Shown: one piece after another, positions 8,988 to 18,700 of the stretch
Layout: each line of letters starts with the position of its first letter
Numbering within the stretch: the first letter of the stretch is position 1
Assembly (NCBI GenBank): GCA_021775525.1
Contig: JAJFHQ010000017.1
Coordinates: 1-51,431 of the forward strand
DNA length: 51,431 nucleotides
DNA from: Hyphomicrobiales bacterium
Lineage (GTDB): Bacteria; Pseudomonadota; Alphaproteobacteria; Rhizobiales; Methyloligellaceae
Direction of reading: 5' to 3'
Notes under the pieces: generated by a model
Database searches by the model: none
Seen by the model: only the letters and a program-made list of their open reading frames with translations
Told to the model about the DNA's origin: nothing
Position numbers and translations under genes: made by a program

Positions 8988-10133
8988 ATGTTTTCCGGTC
9001 CTCTTGAAACACCAAGATTGAGTTTTGGCGAGAAGCTAATCGCCTTTAACTGGGTTTTTATCGTCCTGATAACAACGCTTGTGTGCGTTGGTGCTGCCGC
9101 GCTTTATTCGGTTGCGGGCGGGTCCCTCGACCCTTGGGCGGAAACACACGTCATTCGCTATTGCCTCGGGCTCGGGCTGTTGTTCATGGTTGCGCTCACG
9201 GACATCAAGCTCTGGATGCGGCTTGCCTACCCGGTTTACCTGGTGGCGCTGCTCATGCTGATTGCCGTTCCAATTCTGGGCGTGGGTTCAGGCGGGGCGC
9301 AACGGTGGCTGCAATTGGGCAGTTTCACGTTTCAGCCAGCAGAACTCATGAAAGTGGCCCTGGTGCTTGCGCTTGCGCGCTATTACGAATGGTTGCCGCC
9401 CAAACATATGTCCAACCCGTTGGCTCTGATTGCACCAGCAACGATGATCGGAATTCCGGTAGCGCTGGTGGTGATGCAGCCTGATCTCGGCACCGCCGTC
9501 TTGTTCGCGGCCGTGGGCGGCGGGTTGCTTTTCCTGGCCGGGGCCAGCTGGATTTATTTCGTCTTCGGGATTGCCGGTATCATGGGAGCGATCCCGTTCA
9601 TCTGGCATTCCCTGCATGACTATCAAAAAGCCCGCGTCATGACTTTCATTGACCCGGACAAGGATCCGCTCGGCGCCGGTTATCACATTTTGCAGTCAAA
9701 AATCGCTCTGGGCTCGGGCGGGGTGACAGGCAAGGGTTATATGCAGGGCACACAAAGCCAGCTCAATTTCCTGCCCGAGAAGCACACAGATTTCATTTTC
9801 ACAATGTTTGCCGAGGAGATGGGCTTTGTTGGTTCCCTGAGCCTTTTGGCTGTGTATCTGCTGGTGCTGCTGGCAATTATCTTCATGGCCCTGCGATGCC
9901 AAAACCAGTTTGCCCGCCTTGTCACCGCAGGGGTCGGAATCACGATGTTTGTCTACGTGTTTATTAACGTGGCGATGGTGATGGGACTGGTCCCCGTAGT
10001 CGGTGTGCCGCTGCCGCTGGTCTCTTATGGCGGGACATCCATGATTACCCTGATGTTCGGTTTTGGCCTTGTTCTGAATGCCCATGTCCACCGCAAGACC
10101 AAATTCAGACCGTATGAAACCGGGATCATCTGA
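8988..10133 (+). CDS. rodA: Peptidoglycan glycosyltransferase RodA (SEDS)
   Basis: 381 residues with about ten membrane helices. SEDS signatures are GSGGAQRWLQLGSFTFQPAEL in the first half, QPDLGTAV, GSGGVTGKGYMQGTQSQLNFLPEKHTDFIF (the loop with the catalytic-region acidic residues) and PLPLVSYGGTSMITLM near the C-terminus. It polymerises lipid II in the elongasome and partners with PBP2. The true start is the ATG at 8988, one base after the mrdA stop, with GGGGGAAAG upstream. The same frame extends to 8925 only as out-of-frame overlap with mrdA. Confidence 0.95.
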   Translation: MFSGPLETPRLSFGEKLIAFNWVFIVLITTLVCVGAAALYSVAGGSLDPWAETHVIRYCLGLGLLFMVALTDIKLWMRLAYPVYLVALLMLIAVPILGVGSGGAQRWLQLGSFTFQPAELMKVALVLALARYYEWLPPKHMSNPLALIAPATMIGIPVALVVMQPDLGTAVLFAAVGGGLLFLAGASWIYFVFGIAGIMGAIPFIWHSLHDYQKARVMTFIDPDKDPLGAGYHILQSKIALGSGGVTGKGYMQGTQSQLNFLPEKHTDFIFTMFAEEMGFVGSLSLLAVYLLVLLAIIFMALRCQNQFARLVTAGVGITMFVYVFINVAMVMGLVPVVGVPLPLVSYGGTSMITLMFGFGLVLNAHVHRKTKFRPYETGII

Positions 10134-10191
10134 CGCCGCCTCTCCCCTCCGCTGGACAGCTTCACCAGTAGGGTGATATTGGAGTGGCCTC

Positions 10192-10214
10192 AGGAGCGCA
10201 CTGGTGGCTCCTTT
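10192..10214 (+). terminator. Possible weak terminator after rodA
   Basis: AGGAGC (10192-10197) pairs with GCTCCT (10207-10212), followed by only three T. It lies between rodA and tRNA-Lys. The short U-tract makes it weak, and it may instead be processed with the tRNA. Confidence 0.35.
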
Positions 10215-10223
10215 ATGCATTAC

Positions 10224-10299
<76 letters not shown>

Positions 10300-10369
10300 A
10301 TCCCTTGCCGGTCCCCGGATCCGGACATCATAAAATTGGTTTCACTTCACCAAATCACGATCAACCTGG

Positions 10370-11230
10370 ATGTTTGAAGTGGGCGCACAGCAGGACAAAC
10401 ATTCACTTCCAGGCGCAAAGCAGCCGACACCAATGTGGTTGCAATTGCTGCGCATCCTGACATGGCAACGAGCGGGCGGAATGCGGAGGTACCCGTACCC
10501 GTCCTGGAAGCGAAACCCTGCCGCGATGTTACGTGACAAGGGTGTAGTGGCATTCCTCCGCCGTATCCGGTTGATGCTCATGTTAAGGCTGCATTACGCG
10601 CTTTGGGACAGCCGGTTTGAGCTCATTGAAACAGTTCCGACGAGCGGCAAACTGCAAAAGAAAGACCTGTCGCCAGATGATGCTTCCAACCTGGGTCAGG
10701 CAAGCGAATATGCGCCCTCACCGAGACTTGTTGTGCAGTGGCTCGTGGACGGCCTAGGAGAAGATTTATCTGGGTATACTTTTTTGGATTTTGGTTCCGG
10801 CAGAGGCCGCGTGTTGCTGGCCGCAGCCGAGCGTCCGTTCCGGGCCGCACGCGGCATCGAATTTTCTGGGCAATTGCACCGGGAAGCTGTGCGTAATATT
10901 TCAAATTATCCGGCTGACCGCCTGGTCTGCCCAGACGTGCAATCTGTCTGTGAAGATGCGTTGGAATATCCCCTTCCGGAGGGTGATTGTATTCTCTATT
11001 TTTACAATCCATTCGGGGTTGATCTGATGGATAAAGTGGTCTGCCGGGCCGTAGACACGGCGCACGCACGTCGCAGCCGCATCATCGTGATCTACTACAA
11101 CCCGGTGCATCACAAGGTGGTGTCTTCTAAGACCAGGCTTAAACCCAGGCCGCTTTCCTTCATTCCACAACTCAAACTCACCCTTTTCAGCCCGTATCCG
11201 GTCAAGGTTTATGAGATGACCCAAGGTTGA
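10370..11230 (+). CDS. Class I SAM-dependent methyltransferase-like protein
   Basis: 286 residues. Motif I of the Rossmann methyltransferase fold is clear at ~residue 140 (FLDFGSGRGRVLLAA), followed by an acidic end of beta-2 (GIEFS) and a YFYNPFG segment where motif IV normally lies. The N-terminal ~100 residues are basic and hydrophobic with no known domain. The substrate is unknown. The start is uncertain: ATG 10370 has no strong ribosome site and ATG 10433 (MWLQLLRIL) is an alternative. It is the first gene after tRNA-Lys and opens the unusual 10.4-23.8 kb region. Confidence 0.75.
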   Translation: MFEVGAQQDKHSLPGAKQPTPMWLQLLRILTWQRAGGMRRYPYPSWKRNPAAMLRDKGVVAFLRRIRLMLMLRLHYALWDSRFELIETVPTSGKLQKKDLSPDDASNLGQASEYAPSPRLVVQWLVDGLGEDLSGYTFLDFGSGRGRVLLAAAERPFRAARGIEFSGQLHREAVRNISNYPADRLVCPDVQSVCEDALEYPLPEGDCILYFYNPFGVDLMDKVVCRAVDTAHARRSRIIVIYYNPVHHKVVSSKTRLKPRPLSFIPQLKLTLFSPYPVKVYEMTQG

Positions 11231-11323
11231 TAGGGCGTTGTATGGCGTCACTTTCTATCCTGATATGAACATAATGATCCTTCAGACATATCGCAGCTTT
11301 TCCCTTTTTGAGCGTATCTGAAC

Positions 11324-12520
11324 ATGCCTGAAAACCCGGACGATTTTTACAAAAACCTGCAGGCATTCGATAACTTCACCAGTGTCACCGATCTTACGCT
11401 TTACCGCCCATTACCAGATGATTGGGACATCGTCCTGACCGACATCACCTCTTCCACCAAGGCGATAGAAGAGGGGCGATACAAAGAAGTCAACTTGGTG
11501 GGGGCAGCGTGCATCACCGCCGTAACCAAGGCGCTTCCGGAGCATAAATTTCCCCATGTTTTCGGCGGTGATGGTGCAACCATGGCCGTTCCATCATCAG
11601 CGAGAGATGTCGTAAAACGCGTTCTCGGGGCCACGCGCAGGCTTGCCAAAACGCAATTCGACCTGGATTTACGCGCGGGCATTGTGCCGGTCGCAGATAT
11701 CCGTGAAGCTGGTGCCGATGTTCTGGTGGCAAAGTTCGAACTCAGCCCGGGGAATTACATGGCCATGATGACAGGTGGCGGTATCGAACTGGTTGATTCC
11801 ATGATCAAGTCCGCGGAGGGATGTGAACAATATCAGATTCCCATGCCTGATCATGAGCAATCCCCCGATCTGGAGGGGCTGTCATGTAGGTGGGATCCGT
11901 TGAAATCCTGCAATGGCACGATGATGAGCATGCTTGTCTACGCGACGGGCGGGTCTCAAGCTGAAAATATCGCGACATATCGCGAGGTGATTGACGGCGT
12001 TGCGCAAATATTCAATTCAAGTCCAGTCGATGCAAGCCCTGTCAGCAGCGAGAATATGAGTTTCACTTGGCCTCCGCCCGGTTTGAGCAATGAAATCAAG
12101 TTTATAAAAGATTTGCCAAACCGCCGCTGGAAATGGTTTTGGATTTACTTCACCAGCGTGGTCCAGTTCTTCCTGGAGAAATTTGATTTGTCCGCCGGGG
12201 GCTATAATGCGCCGGTGTACCGGGCCGAGCTGCGCGCCAACTCGGATTACAGGCGTTTCGATGACATGCTGCGTATGATCCTCGATTGCTCAATGGAAAA
12301 TGCCGCGGACATCGAGGCGCATTTCAAGGACCTGCACGCGCAGGGGAAGATTGCCTACGGCATTCACCACTCGGACAGGGCCTACATGACGTGCCTGGTT
12401 TTCTCCCTGGAGAAGGGAGAGCATGTACATTTCGTCGACGGCTCGGACGGCGGCTTTACCATGGCGGCTGTTCAGCTCAAGGCGCAACTGCAGGAAGTAT
12501 CAAAGAAACCCAATGCCTGA
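11324..12520 (+). CDS. DUF3095-family protein with cyclase-like N-terminal domain
   Basis: 398 residues. The N-terminal pattern FYKNLQAFDNFTSVTD...YRPLPDDW, then LTDITSSTKAIEEGRYK and FPHVFGGDGATMAVP, is what I recall of DUF3095. The two aspartates in LTD40I and GGD83G sit where class III nucleotide cyclases carry their metal-binding Asp pair, so a diverged cyclase fold is plausible (inference). The C-terminal third (YRAELRANSDYRRFDDMLRMI, IAYGIHHSDRAYMTCLVF) has no motif known to me. It is convergent with a genuine nucleotide cyclase, the two stops being 13 bases apart. No signal peptide or membrane helix is evident. Confidence 0.75.
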   Translation: MPENPDDFYKNLQAFDNFTSVTDLTLYRPLPDDWDIVLTDITSSTKAIEEGRYKEVNLVGAACITAVTKALPEHKFPHVFGGDGATMAVPSSARDVVKRVLGATRRLAKTQFDLDLRAGIVPVADIREAGADVLVAKFELSPGNYMAMMTGGGIELVDSMIKSAEGCEQYQIPMPDHEQSPDLEGLSCRWDPLKSCNGTMMSMLVYATGGSQAENIATYREVIDGVAQIFNSSPVDASPVSSENMSFTWPPPGLSNEIKFIKDLPNRRWKWFWIYFTSVVQFFLEKFDLSAGGYNAPVYRAELRANSDYRRFDDMLRMILDCSMENAADIEAHFKDLHAQGKIAYGIHHSDRAYMTCLVFSLEKGEHVHFVDGSDGGFTMAAVQLKAQLQEVSKKPNA

Positions 12521-12533
12521 ATCTGAACCCGTC

Positions 12534-13853
12534 TTAATCTTCCACGGTAAAAATTTTCGTGGGCGCTTCGCGTCCGCGCACGGTCACTTCGCCAGCTTGC
12601 TGAAAATTAAATTCAGAACCACATAGCTGCACCGTTTTTTCACCTGCCAGGATGTATGAGTCATATTGCTTGTTCAACGGTTCCAGCCGTGCGGCAACGT
12701 TCACCTGGTCGCCATGAACGGTAAAACTCAACCGTTCTTTTGATCCAATGGCACCAACAATAATCTCACCACTGTTGATGCCGCATCGTGTTGGCAGTGT
12801 TTCACCATGACAAAAGACTCGTGCCTGGGTGAGTGCACGAATTCCCAGCGCCGTCTTCATGGCATTTACGGCGTGATCATCGTCACGGGTCACGGCGTTG
12901 AAAGTAATCAGCATCGCGTCGCCCTGGAACTGGGTTATGACGCCGCCATATTGGTCGATAATTTTGCTGGTTACCTCGAAATATTCGTTCAACATTTCTG
13001 CCAATTGCTGAGGCGTCAGCTTTTCAGAAACTGTGGAAAATCCCTCGATGTCTGTGAACAGCACCGTGGCGGTGCGCGATTCTCCATCACCCGGCTGGAC
13101 GGGGTTATCCGATGACGTTATCCGGTCCGCCACTTCACGGGAAACGAAGCGGGATAGATCACTGGCGGCAGTGGCGTCACGCACAGCGCGGTTAAGGATG
13201 CGCCGCGCCCGAACAATGGCAACGAACAGAACTAACGTGACGGCGGCGATGGATATGATCTTATCGACCTCAGCACCGATCAACACTGCGTTGGAAGTGA
13301 GATAATCCACGTAATTACGCGTAATCATTGGGTTTTCAGGGTCGGCAAAAAGGACATATCCAACCATGGCTACCCATCCAAAGATGGCTGTTACACCAGC
13401 CCACAAGATGTAGCGGGGCTCGAACCGCAGTGTGCGAAGGGCAATGAAAATAAACACGTACATCACCGTCGGAGCCTTCAGGTAAAATGAGGCAGGCTGT
13501 TCATACTGGATGTGAAAGCTCCAGATCAGGAACATCAGGAGCCCCATGTCCATTATGACAGAGGCAATCAGCAGCCATCCGGGCAAGTAGTTTTTGTATG
13601 CGGCAACAAGCCGGATAACGGTAAAAATAAAATAGAGAGAAATGGCCCATGGTACGGGTTGGAACATGGCTTGCGAGCCGGTTTTGGGTGACAGGGCATA
13701 GAGTGCGAAAAAGGTTGCAACCAGCGCAAATTGCACCCAGCCGATCAGGATTTCACTCTCCTGCTGCTGAAGCGCGATGTTTTCCTGAACCCGCCGTGGC
13801 AAATGGCCTGGCGTGCGTTCACCGAAAACGAAAGCCCTCAGTCCTGTCAGCAT
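12534..13853 (-). CDS. Membrane-bound class III adenylate/guanylate cyclase
   Basis: 439 residues. Residues ~34-215 contain six hydrophobic segments, and residues ~255-435 form a class III cyclase domain. Metal ligands are D268 (LFTDIEGF) and D312 (QFQGDAML), and transition-state N385 and R389 are in GDQVNVAARLE. The adenine-selecting Lys expected four residues before D312 is Gln308, while the partner Asp382 is present, so nucleotide preference is uncertain. It makes cAMP or cGMP at the inner membrane in response to an unknown signal. It is preceded on the same strand by a methyltransferase gene (58-base gap), probably one operon. The ATG at 13853 has GGAG upstream. Confidence 0.92.
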   Translation of the reverse strand: MLTGLRAFVFGERTPGHLPRRVQENIALQQQESEILIGWVQFALVATFFALYALSPKTGSQAMFQPVPWAISLYFIFTVIRLVAAYKNYLPGWLLIASVIMDMGLLMFLIWSFHIQYEQPASFYLKAPTVMYVFIFIALRTLRFEPRYILWAGVTAIFGWVAMVGYVLFADPENPMITRNYVDYLTSNAVLIGAEVDKIISIAAVTLVLFVAIVRARRILNRAVRDATAASDLSRFVSREVADRITSSDNPVQPGDGESRTATVLFTDIEGFSTVSEKLTPQQLAEMLNEYFEVTSKIIDQYGGVITQFQGDAMLITFNAVTRDDDHAVNAMKTALGIRALTQARVFCHGETLPTRCGINSGEIIVGAIGSKERLSFTVHGDQVNVAARLEPLNKQYDSYILAGEKTVQLCGSEFNFQQAGEVTVRGREAPTKIFTVED

Positions 13854-13911
13854 AATTTTGTCTCCGAACCTGGTTCAGGGGGAGGGATGCTCCTGCGCCT
13901 GATTGTGCCAC

Positions 13912-14544
13912 TCACGATGCACCGACGGCGTCGCCACTGCCGGTTTTTTTCAGGGCGAAGGAGAAATGTCCGCTCGGCTCCAGAGTAAGATAGGCGTACT
14001 CCCAGCCCTCTTGAACGCAAAACTCGTTGCAGGCTTCGATCACGCCATATGGCACGGCCCGAACCGGGTTGCCGCTGGTAAAGTCGTGGCCGGCGATAAC
14101 CCCCCCGGGTTTCACCTTTTGTGCTGAAAGCCGCAATTCGTCTCGCGTTGTCGCGTAGGAGTGATCGGTGTCGATATAAACCCAGTCAAAATAACCCTCA
14201 GAGAATTCACAAAGACGTTCAGTAGACAGGCCCTGGTTAATCTCGATCACGCCATTGGCAATCTCATCACTGAAACGGTCGCGAATTTTCGCCAGGCCCT
14301 GCTGGTAACGGTCCGAAGACCAAACATCCACCAGGTGCAGTTTTTCCGGCTTGCTGCGCTTGAGTATTTGCGTCGTGAAATCTCCGAAGGCCACTCCGAC
14401 CTCTGCAACCACTCCACTGTCTGGAAGGCGCTCCAGTAAATGCATGCGCGTGGGCAGCACGCGGCAATTTTGCGTATGCATCTCGTCCAGTTTGACAGAA
14501 GGGGTGCTGTCTTTCAGCGCGCGGCGCTCTTGAATTGATGACAT
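13912..14544 (-). CDS. Class I SAM-dependent methyltransferase (Methyltransf_24-like)
   Basis: 210 residues from the second ATG, chosen because AGGCGAG lies just upstream; an ATG at 14565 would add seven residues. Motif I is VVAEVGVAFGDFTTQIL, the acidic end of beta-2 is LHLVDVW, motif IV is FDWVYIDTDHSYATTRDEL, and KVKPGGVIAGHDF follows. The VYIDxxHxY...D pattern and GGVIAGHD resemble O-methyltransferases that act on sugars or small hydroxylated molecules (Methyltransf_24 type). Because the gene precedes the cyclase in the same direction, the two may be coregulated. Substrate unknown. Confidence 0.82.
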   Translation of the reverse strand: MSSIQERRALKDSTPSVKLDEMHTQNCRVLPTRMHLLERLPDSGVVAEVGVAFGDFTTQILKRSKPEKLHLVDVWSSDRYQQGLAKIRDRFSDEIANGVIEINQGLSTERLCEFSEGYFDWVYIDTDHSYATTRDELRLSAQKVKPGGVIAGHDFTSGNPVRAVPYGVIEACNEFCVQEGWEYAYLTLEPSGHFSFALKKTGSGDAVGAS

Positions 14545-14745
14545 CGTTTCTCGCCTAACTCGCATCGAAACCGGAAAATCGACTGAAGGTGTTGAGTGTA
14601 TAGCCCAATATAGTGGGCCGCGGAGCGTTTACAGCTTCTCCGGCACCATTGCATCCAAATAGTTGGTCTGCGCGTTTGCTACTAGGCCAATGTTAGTGGG
14701 ACAGCCAGCCCTGCTATCGGGCCTGTCGGGGCGTGACCGAAGTCC

Positions 14746-15678
14746 ATGAGGATGGTATCGTGCGCGTCCTTCCCAATATCATATTCAGTATCAAGCGAGA
14801 CGCATTTGGAACAGACACTTGAAACTTGCGGGCTACGTCCCCTGGCCCCCGGTGTCGGCATGGAAGTGACCGGTGTCGATCTATCGAATTTGTCCGGTGA
14901 GGACAGGTATTTCATCCTGGATGCCTTCCACAACCATTCCGCATTGCTGTTTCGCGATCAGAATCTCGGCAATGATGACTTTGTCTCCTTCAGCCGCATT
15001 TTTGGCGAACTGGATAGGGCGGTGGAGGCACAACGTCACAAAGCCGTACCCGGAATGCCAGAGATCTTTGTGGTGTCCAATATCAGGGATACGGATGGTA
15101 AGGCCATTGGCAGCCTGGGTGCCGGCGAGGCCGTGTGGCATTCCGACAACTCAGACCGCGAGAACCCGCCCGACGCTATCCTGCTGTATGCGATGGAAGT
15201 GCCTCCTACGGGCGGCGATACATCTGTCTCAGGTATGTTCGCGGCTCTGGAAGATATGCCCACTGATTTGCACCGTAAAATCGAGGGCCGTTCTATCAAG
15301 CATGACGGCACCTACAACGCGGGCGGTTATGTGCGCAAGGGCGTGGTGGCCAATGACGATCCTCTCACCTGCGAGGGCCGGCTACATCCAGCCATCTGCA
15401 TCCATCCCGCATCGGGCAAACCGGTGCTCTATCTGGGGCGACGCCGCAATGCCTATGTGGACGGGTTGAGCCTGGAAGAGTCCGAGACTCTTCTCGATGA
15501 GCTATGGGCGCACGCCACGAATAGAAAATATGCTTACACACATAAGTGGCGCGTTGGCGATCTGCTGATGTGGGATAATCGTTCGACCCTGCATCGGCGC
15601 GACGAGTTCAATCCCGAGCACCGCCGGCTCATGCACCGTACGCTCATTTTGGGCAAAACCGCACCCCATGCGGTCTAG
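14746..15678 (+). CDS. TauD/TfdA-family Fe(II)/2-oxoglutarate dioxygenase
   Basis: 310 residues, typical for the family. The iron-binding facial triad is visible: H132-S-D134 in VWHSDNS and the distal H297 in MHRTLILG; the 2-oxoglutarate-binding Arg lies close to the C-terminus. Family segments GVDLSNLS, FRDQNLGNDDFVSFS and LLYAMEVPPTGGDTSV are also clear. These enzymes hydroxylate or cleave taurine, 2,4-D, betaines and other small acids, and the substrate here is not predictable. The start is tentative, as ATG 14746 has a weak ribosome site and the conserved domain begins near residue 25. It is followed in the same direction by the CNBD-tailed ABC protein. Confidence 0.88.
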   Translation: MRMVSCASFPISYSVSSETHLEQTLETCGLRPLAPGVGMEVTGVDLSNLSGEDRYFILDAFHNHSALLFRDQNLGNDDFVSFSRIFGELDRAVEAQRHKAVPGMPEIFVVSNIRDTDGKAIGSLGAGEAVWHSDNSDRENPPDAILLYAMEVPPTGGDTSVSGMFAALEDMPTDLHRKIEGRSIKHDGTYNAGGYVRKGVVANDDPLTCEGRLHPAICIHPASGKPVLYLGRRRNAYVDGLSLEESETLLDELWAHATNRKYAYTHKWRVGDLLMWDNRSTLHRRDEFNPEHRRLMHRTLILGKTAPHAV

Positions 15679-15758
15679 GGGATCAATCTTGTAATTGATC
15701 CTGCTTCCCGAATAACTGATGATTGCGTTTCGGCTTCACTCAACAAAGAGCAGTGACC

Positions 15759-18700
15759 ATGGATAATGGTATTTTTCAATTCATCTGGCGCCATAGCAGA
15801 AAGCAACAGATCACGATCATGCTGATGACGTTGGCGTCACTTCCATTCCTTTACCTTGTCCTAGATCTGCCGAAATACATCATCAACGATGCGATTGATG
15901 GAAAATCTTTTCCAAAGGAACTATTCGGATTTGAATTTTCACAGGTTGAATATCTGCTTTTGCTGTGCACTGGGTTGCTGGTTCTGCTCATCATCAACGC
16001 TTACTTCTCCATGAGGATCAACACCTATAAGGGCGTATCCTCGGAGCGACTGATCCGGCGCCTGAGATACCAGCTTTACGAGAATATCCTACGCTTCCCG
16101 CAGCGTCATTTCCAGAAAGTCACGCCCCCGGAACTGTCCGCAATGATAACCGCGGAAGTGGAGCCCATGGGCGATTTTATCAGCGATTCTTTCTCCATGC
16201 CGATGGTCCAGGGCGGGACCATGCTGACCATCCTCTTTTTCATGATTTCGGAGGATCCTATCCTCGGGCTGGTCGCCATTTCCATGGTTCCGGTCCAAGC
16301 CTGGGTTATTCCGAAACTTCAGACCAAGGTCAATTTGCTCGGGCGGGAACGCGTTGTCAGGGCGCGTAAACTCGCCGGGTGGGTCGGTGAATCTGTCCTC
16401 GGCATCGGGGATATCCATACCAACGATGCGTCCAAATACATGCTGGCAAGCATCTCGGAAAAACTCGGTGGAATTTTTAATGTTCGGTACCAGCTGTATC
16501 AAAAAAAGTTTTTCATGAAGGCGCTCAACGTCTTCCTGAGCCAGCTGACCCCTCTGTTTTTCTATTCGATCGGTGGCATCCTGGTCATTAACGGCTCTCT
16601 GACGCTGGGCGCGCTGGTCGCTGTCCTGGCCGCCTATAACCGGTTCACCACGCCGTGGAAGGAGCTGTTGAAATATTATCAGCGCCTGAACGACGTGAAG
16701 ATTAAGTATGAGCAACTGGTCGAGCAGTTCCAGCCTGGAGAGATGCTGGACCTTAAGCAACTCAGTTATCGTCCCGAGACACTCCCTAGCCTCAATGATC
16801 GGCTGGAACTCAGCAATGTGCGATTTGTCGATGAAGGAACGAAGGTGCTGGAGGATGTCACGGTTCAAATTGAACCGGGGGACAATATTGCCATTGTTGC
16901 GGAACCGGCGACCCGGGACAAATTTGCACATTTGATCGCACGACTCATCACGCCAACCAGTGGGAATATCTCGGTCGGACAATCTAATCTTTCGGATCTT
17001 CCTGAAGCTGTGACGGGTGCTGCAATTGGCTATGCGGGACCAGAGTCCTTCATTTTCTCTGGCACAGTTGATGACAATATTCTGTATGGAACCAGGCACG
17101 TTCCGGTGGCCAATGGTGCTGAGCTCAATGAGCAGGGTACGGAGTATTTAGAAGCCGTGGCATCGGGCAACAGCGCACACAAAATTGAGGGTAACTGGAT
17201 CGACTTCGAGGCTCTTGGATTGAGCGATGAGGCCTCGTTGAATGAGTGGACGCTCAAGGTCATTCATACACTTGAGCTGGATAACCTGTTGGCGGCCCGC
17301 TCTCTTGGAATGAAACTGGACGCAGAGAAAAATCCGGAACTGGCCGCCAGCATGATGCAGGCAAGACAGCTTATCGCCACAAGGCTCAGTGAAAATCCGG
17401 AAGATGCCGAACTGATCCGCCCTTACAAGTTCGACCAATTCAACGCCAACGCATCGCTCGCCGCCAATCTCATTTACGGGGTGCCGGTGAATGAAGAGTT
17501 CGAATTCAAAACCCTCGGCGGCAATCCGCATGTTCGTGCCGTGCTTGATGAGTATGAGTTGACGGACCGGTTCGTGACGATTGGTCACGAAGTGGCCGAG
17601 ATGGTGATTGACCTGTTTGGCGATATGGCGGCCGACCAGCCCTTGTTTGAAAATTTCAGCTTTGTCGATGAGGACACCCTTCAACAGTTGAAAGACCTCA
17701 CTTCGAATGTTGATCGCGACGAACTTGAGGTCCTGAAAGAGGAGCAAAAGACCCTTCTCGTGTCACTCACGCTGCAGCTGATCGTTGACCGGCATCGCTT
17801 TGGTTTCATCGATGGGGACATTCAAAAACGGATACTGGATGCACGGCAATTGTTTCGTGAGAAGTTACCCGAGGAGAAGCATGCCGAGATCGCCTTTTTT
17901 GATCAGGAGGAATTCAATTCTCAACTGAACAACCGCAACAACCTGTTGGTGGGGACGATCAATCACACCATCAACAATGCGGAAGAAAGACTCAATGAAA
18001 TCACGTTTGACGTCCTGGAAGAGATGGGGCTCGTTGACAAAATGATCCTTCACGCAACAGGATTTGATGTTGGTGTGAGTGGTTCAAAGTTGTCGCATGC
18101 GGACAAGCAGAAAGTTGCTCTTGCCCGAAGCATCATCAAGAGACCGGACATACTTGTAAATAATGATGCGCTGAGTTCCATGGATCGTGAAGCCCAGGCG
18201 CGTATACAGCGGAATATTTTCGAGCTGTTGCCGGAGACCACATTCATCTACTTTTTCAGCGAGATGCCCGAGGGTTCGGAGTTCAAGCAAATCCTGTCCA
18301 TGCGCGAAGGCCGCATCGTTGAGCGTTATGTTGATGATCACATGGAAGTAATGGAGCCGGCGGCTGCCGATTCAGAAGAAGTCAAAGTCGTTGAGCCGGA
18401 AGATGGCGCATCTTCCGTGATTGTGAATAAGGAAGCCGCGGCTCTTGCAAGTATTCCACTCTTTTCCTCGATCAGCACAAAGCACCTGAAGCTGCTGGCT
18501 TTCAGCAGCAAGCGCATTAATTTCGAGCAGGGCCAGAATTTGATTGACGAGGGCGTACTCGGCAAATTCGCGTTTGTCATTCTCGAGGGCGAGGTCGACA
18601 TCGTGATCGGGACCGGGAAAAAAGAACAGATCATCAATCATTATACGGAAAATGAACTTATCGGTGAGCTCAGCCTCCTTTCAAACGCCATGACCACGGC

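Noticed and set aside
14545-14745. Possible feature in the 201-base gap between the methyltransferase and the dioxygenase
   Set aside because: It is the divergent promoter gap; no repeats, terminator or confident promoter hexamers were found.
16089-17099. Reverse-strand frame of 336 codons antisense to the pseudo-ABC gene
   Set aside because: Typical antisense shadow composition; the forward frame has clear domain structure throughout.
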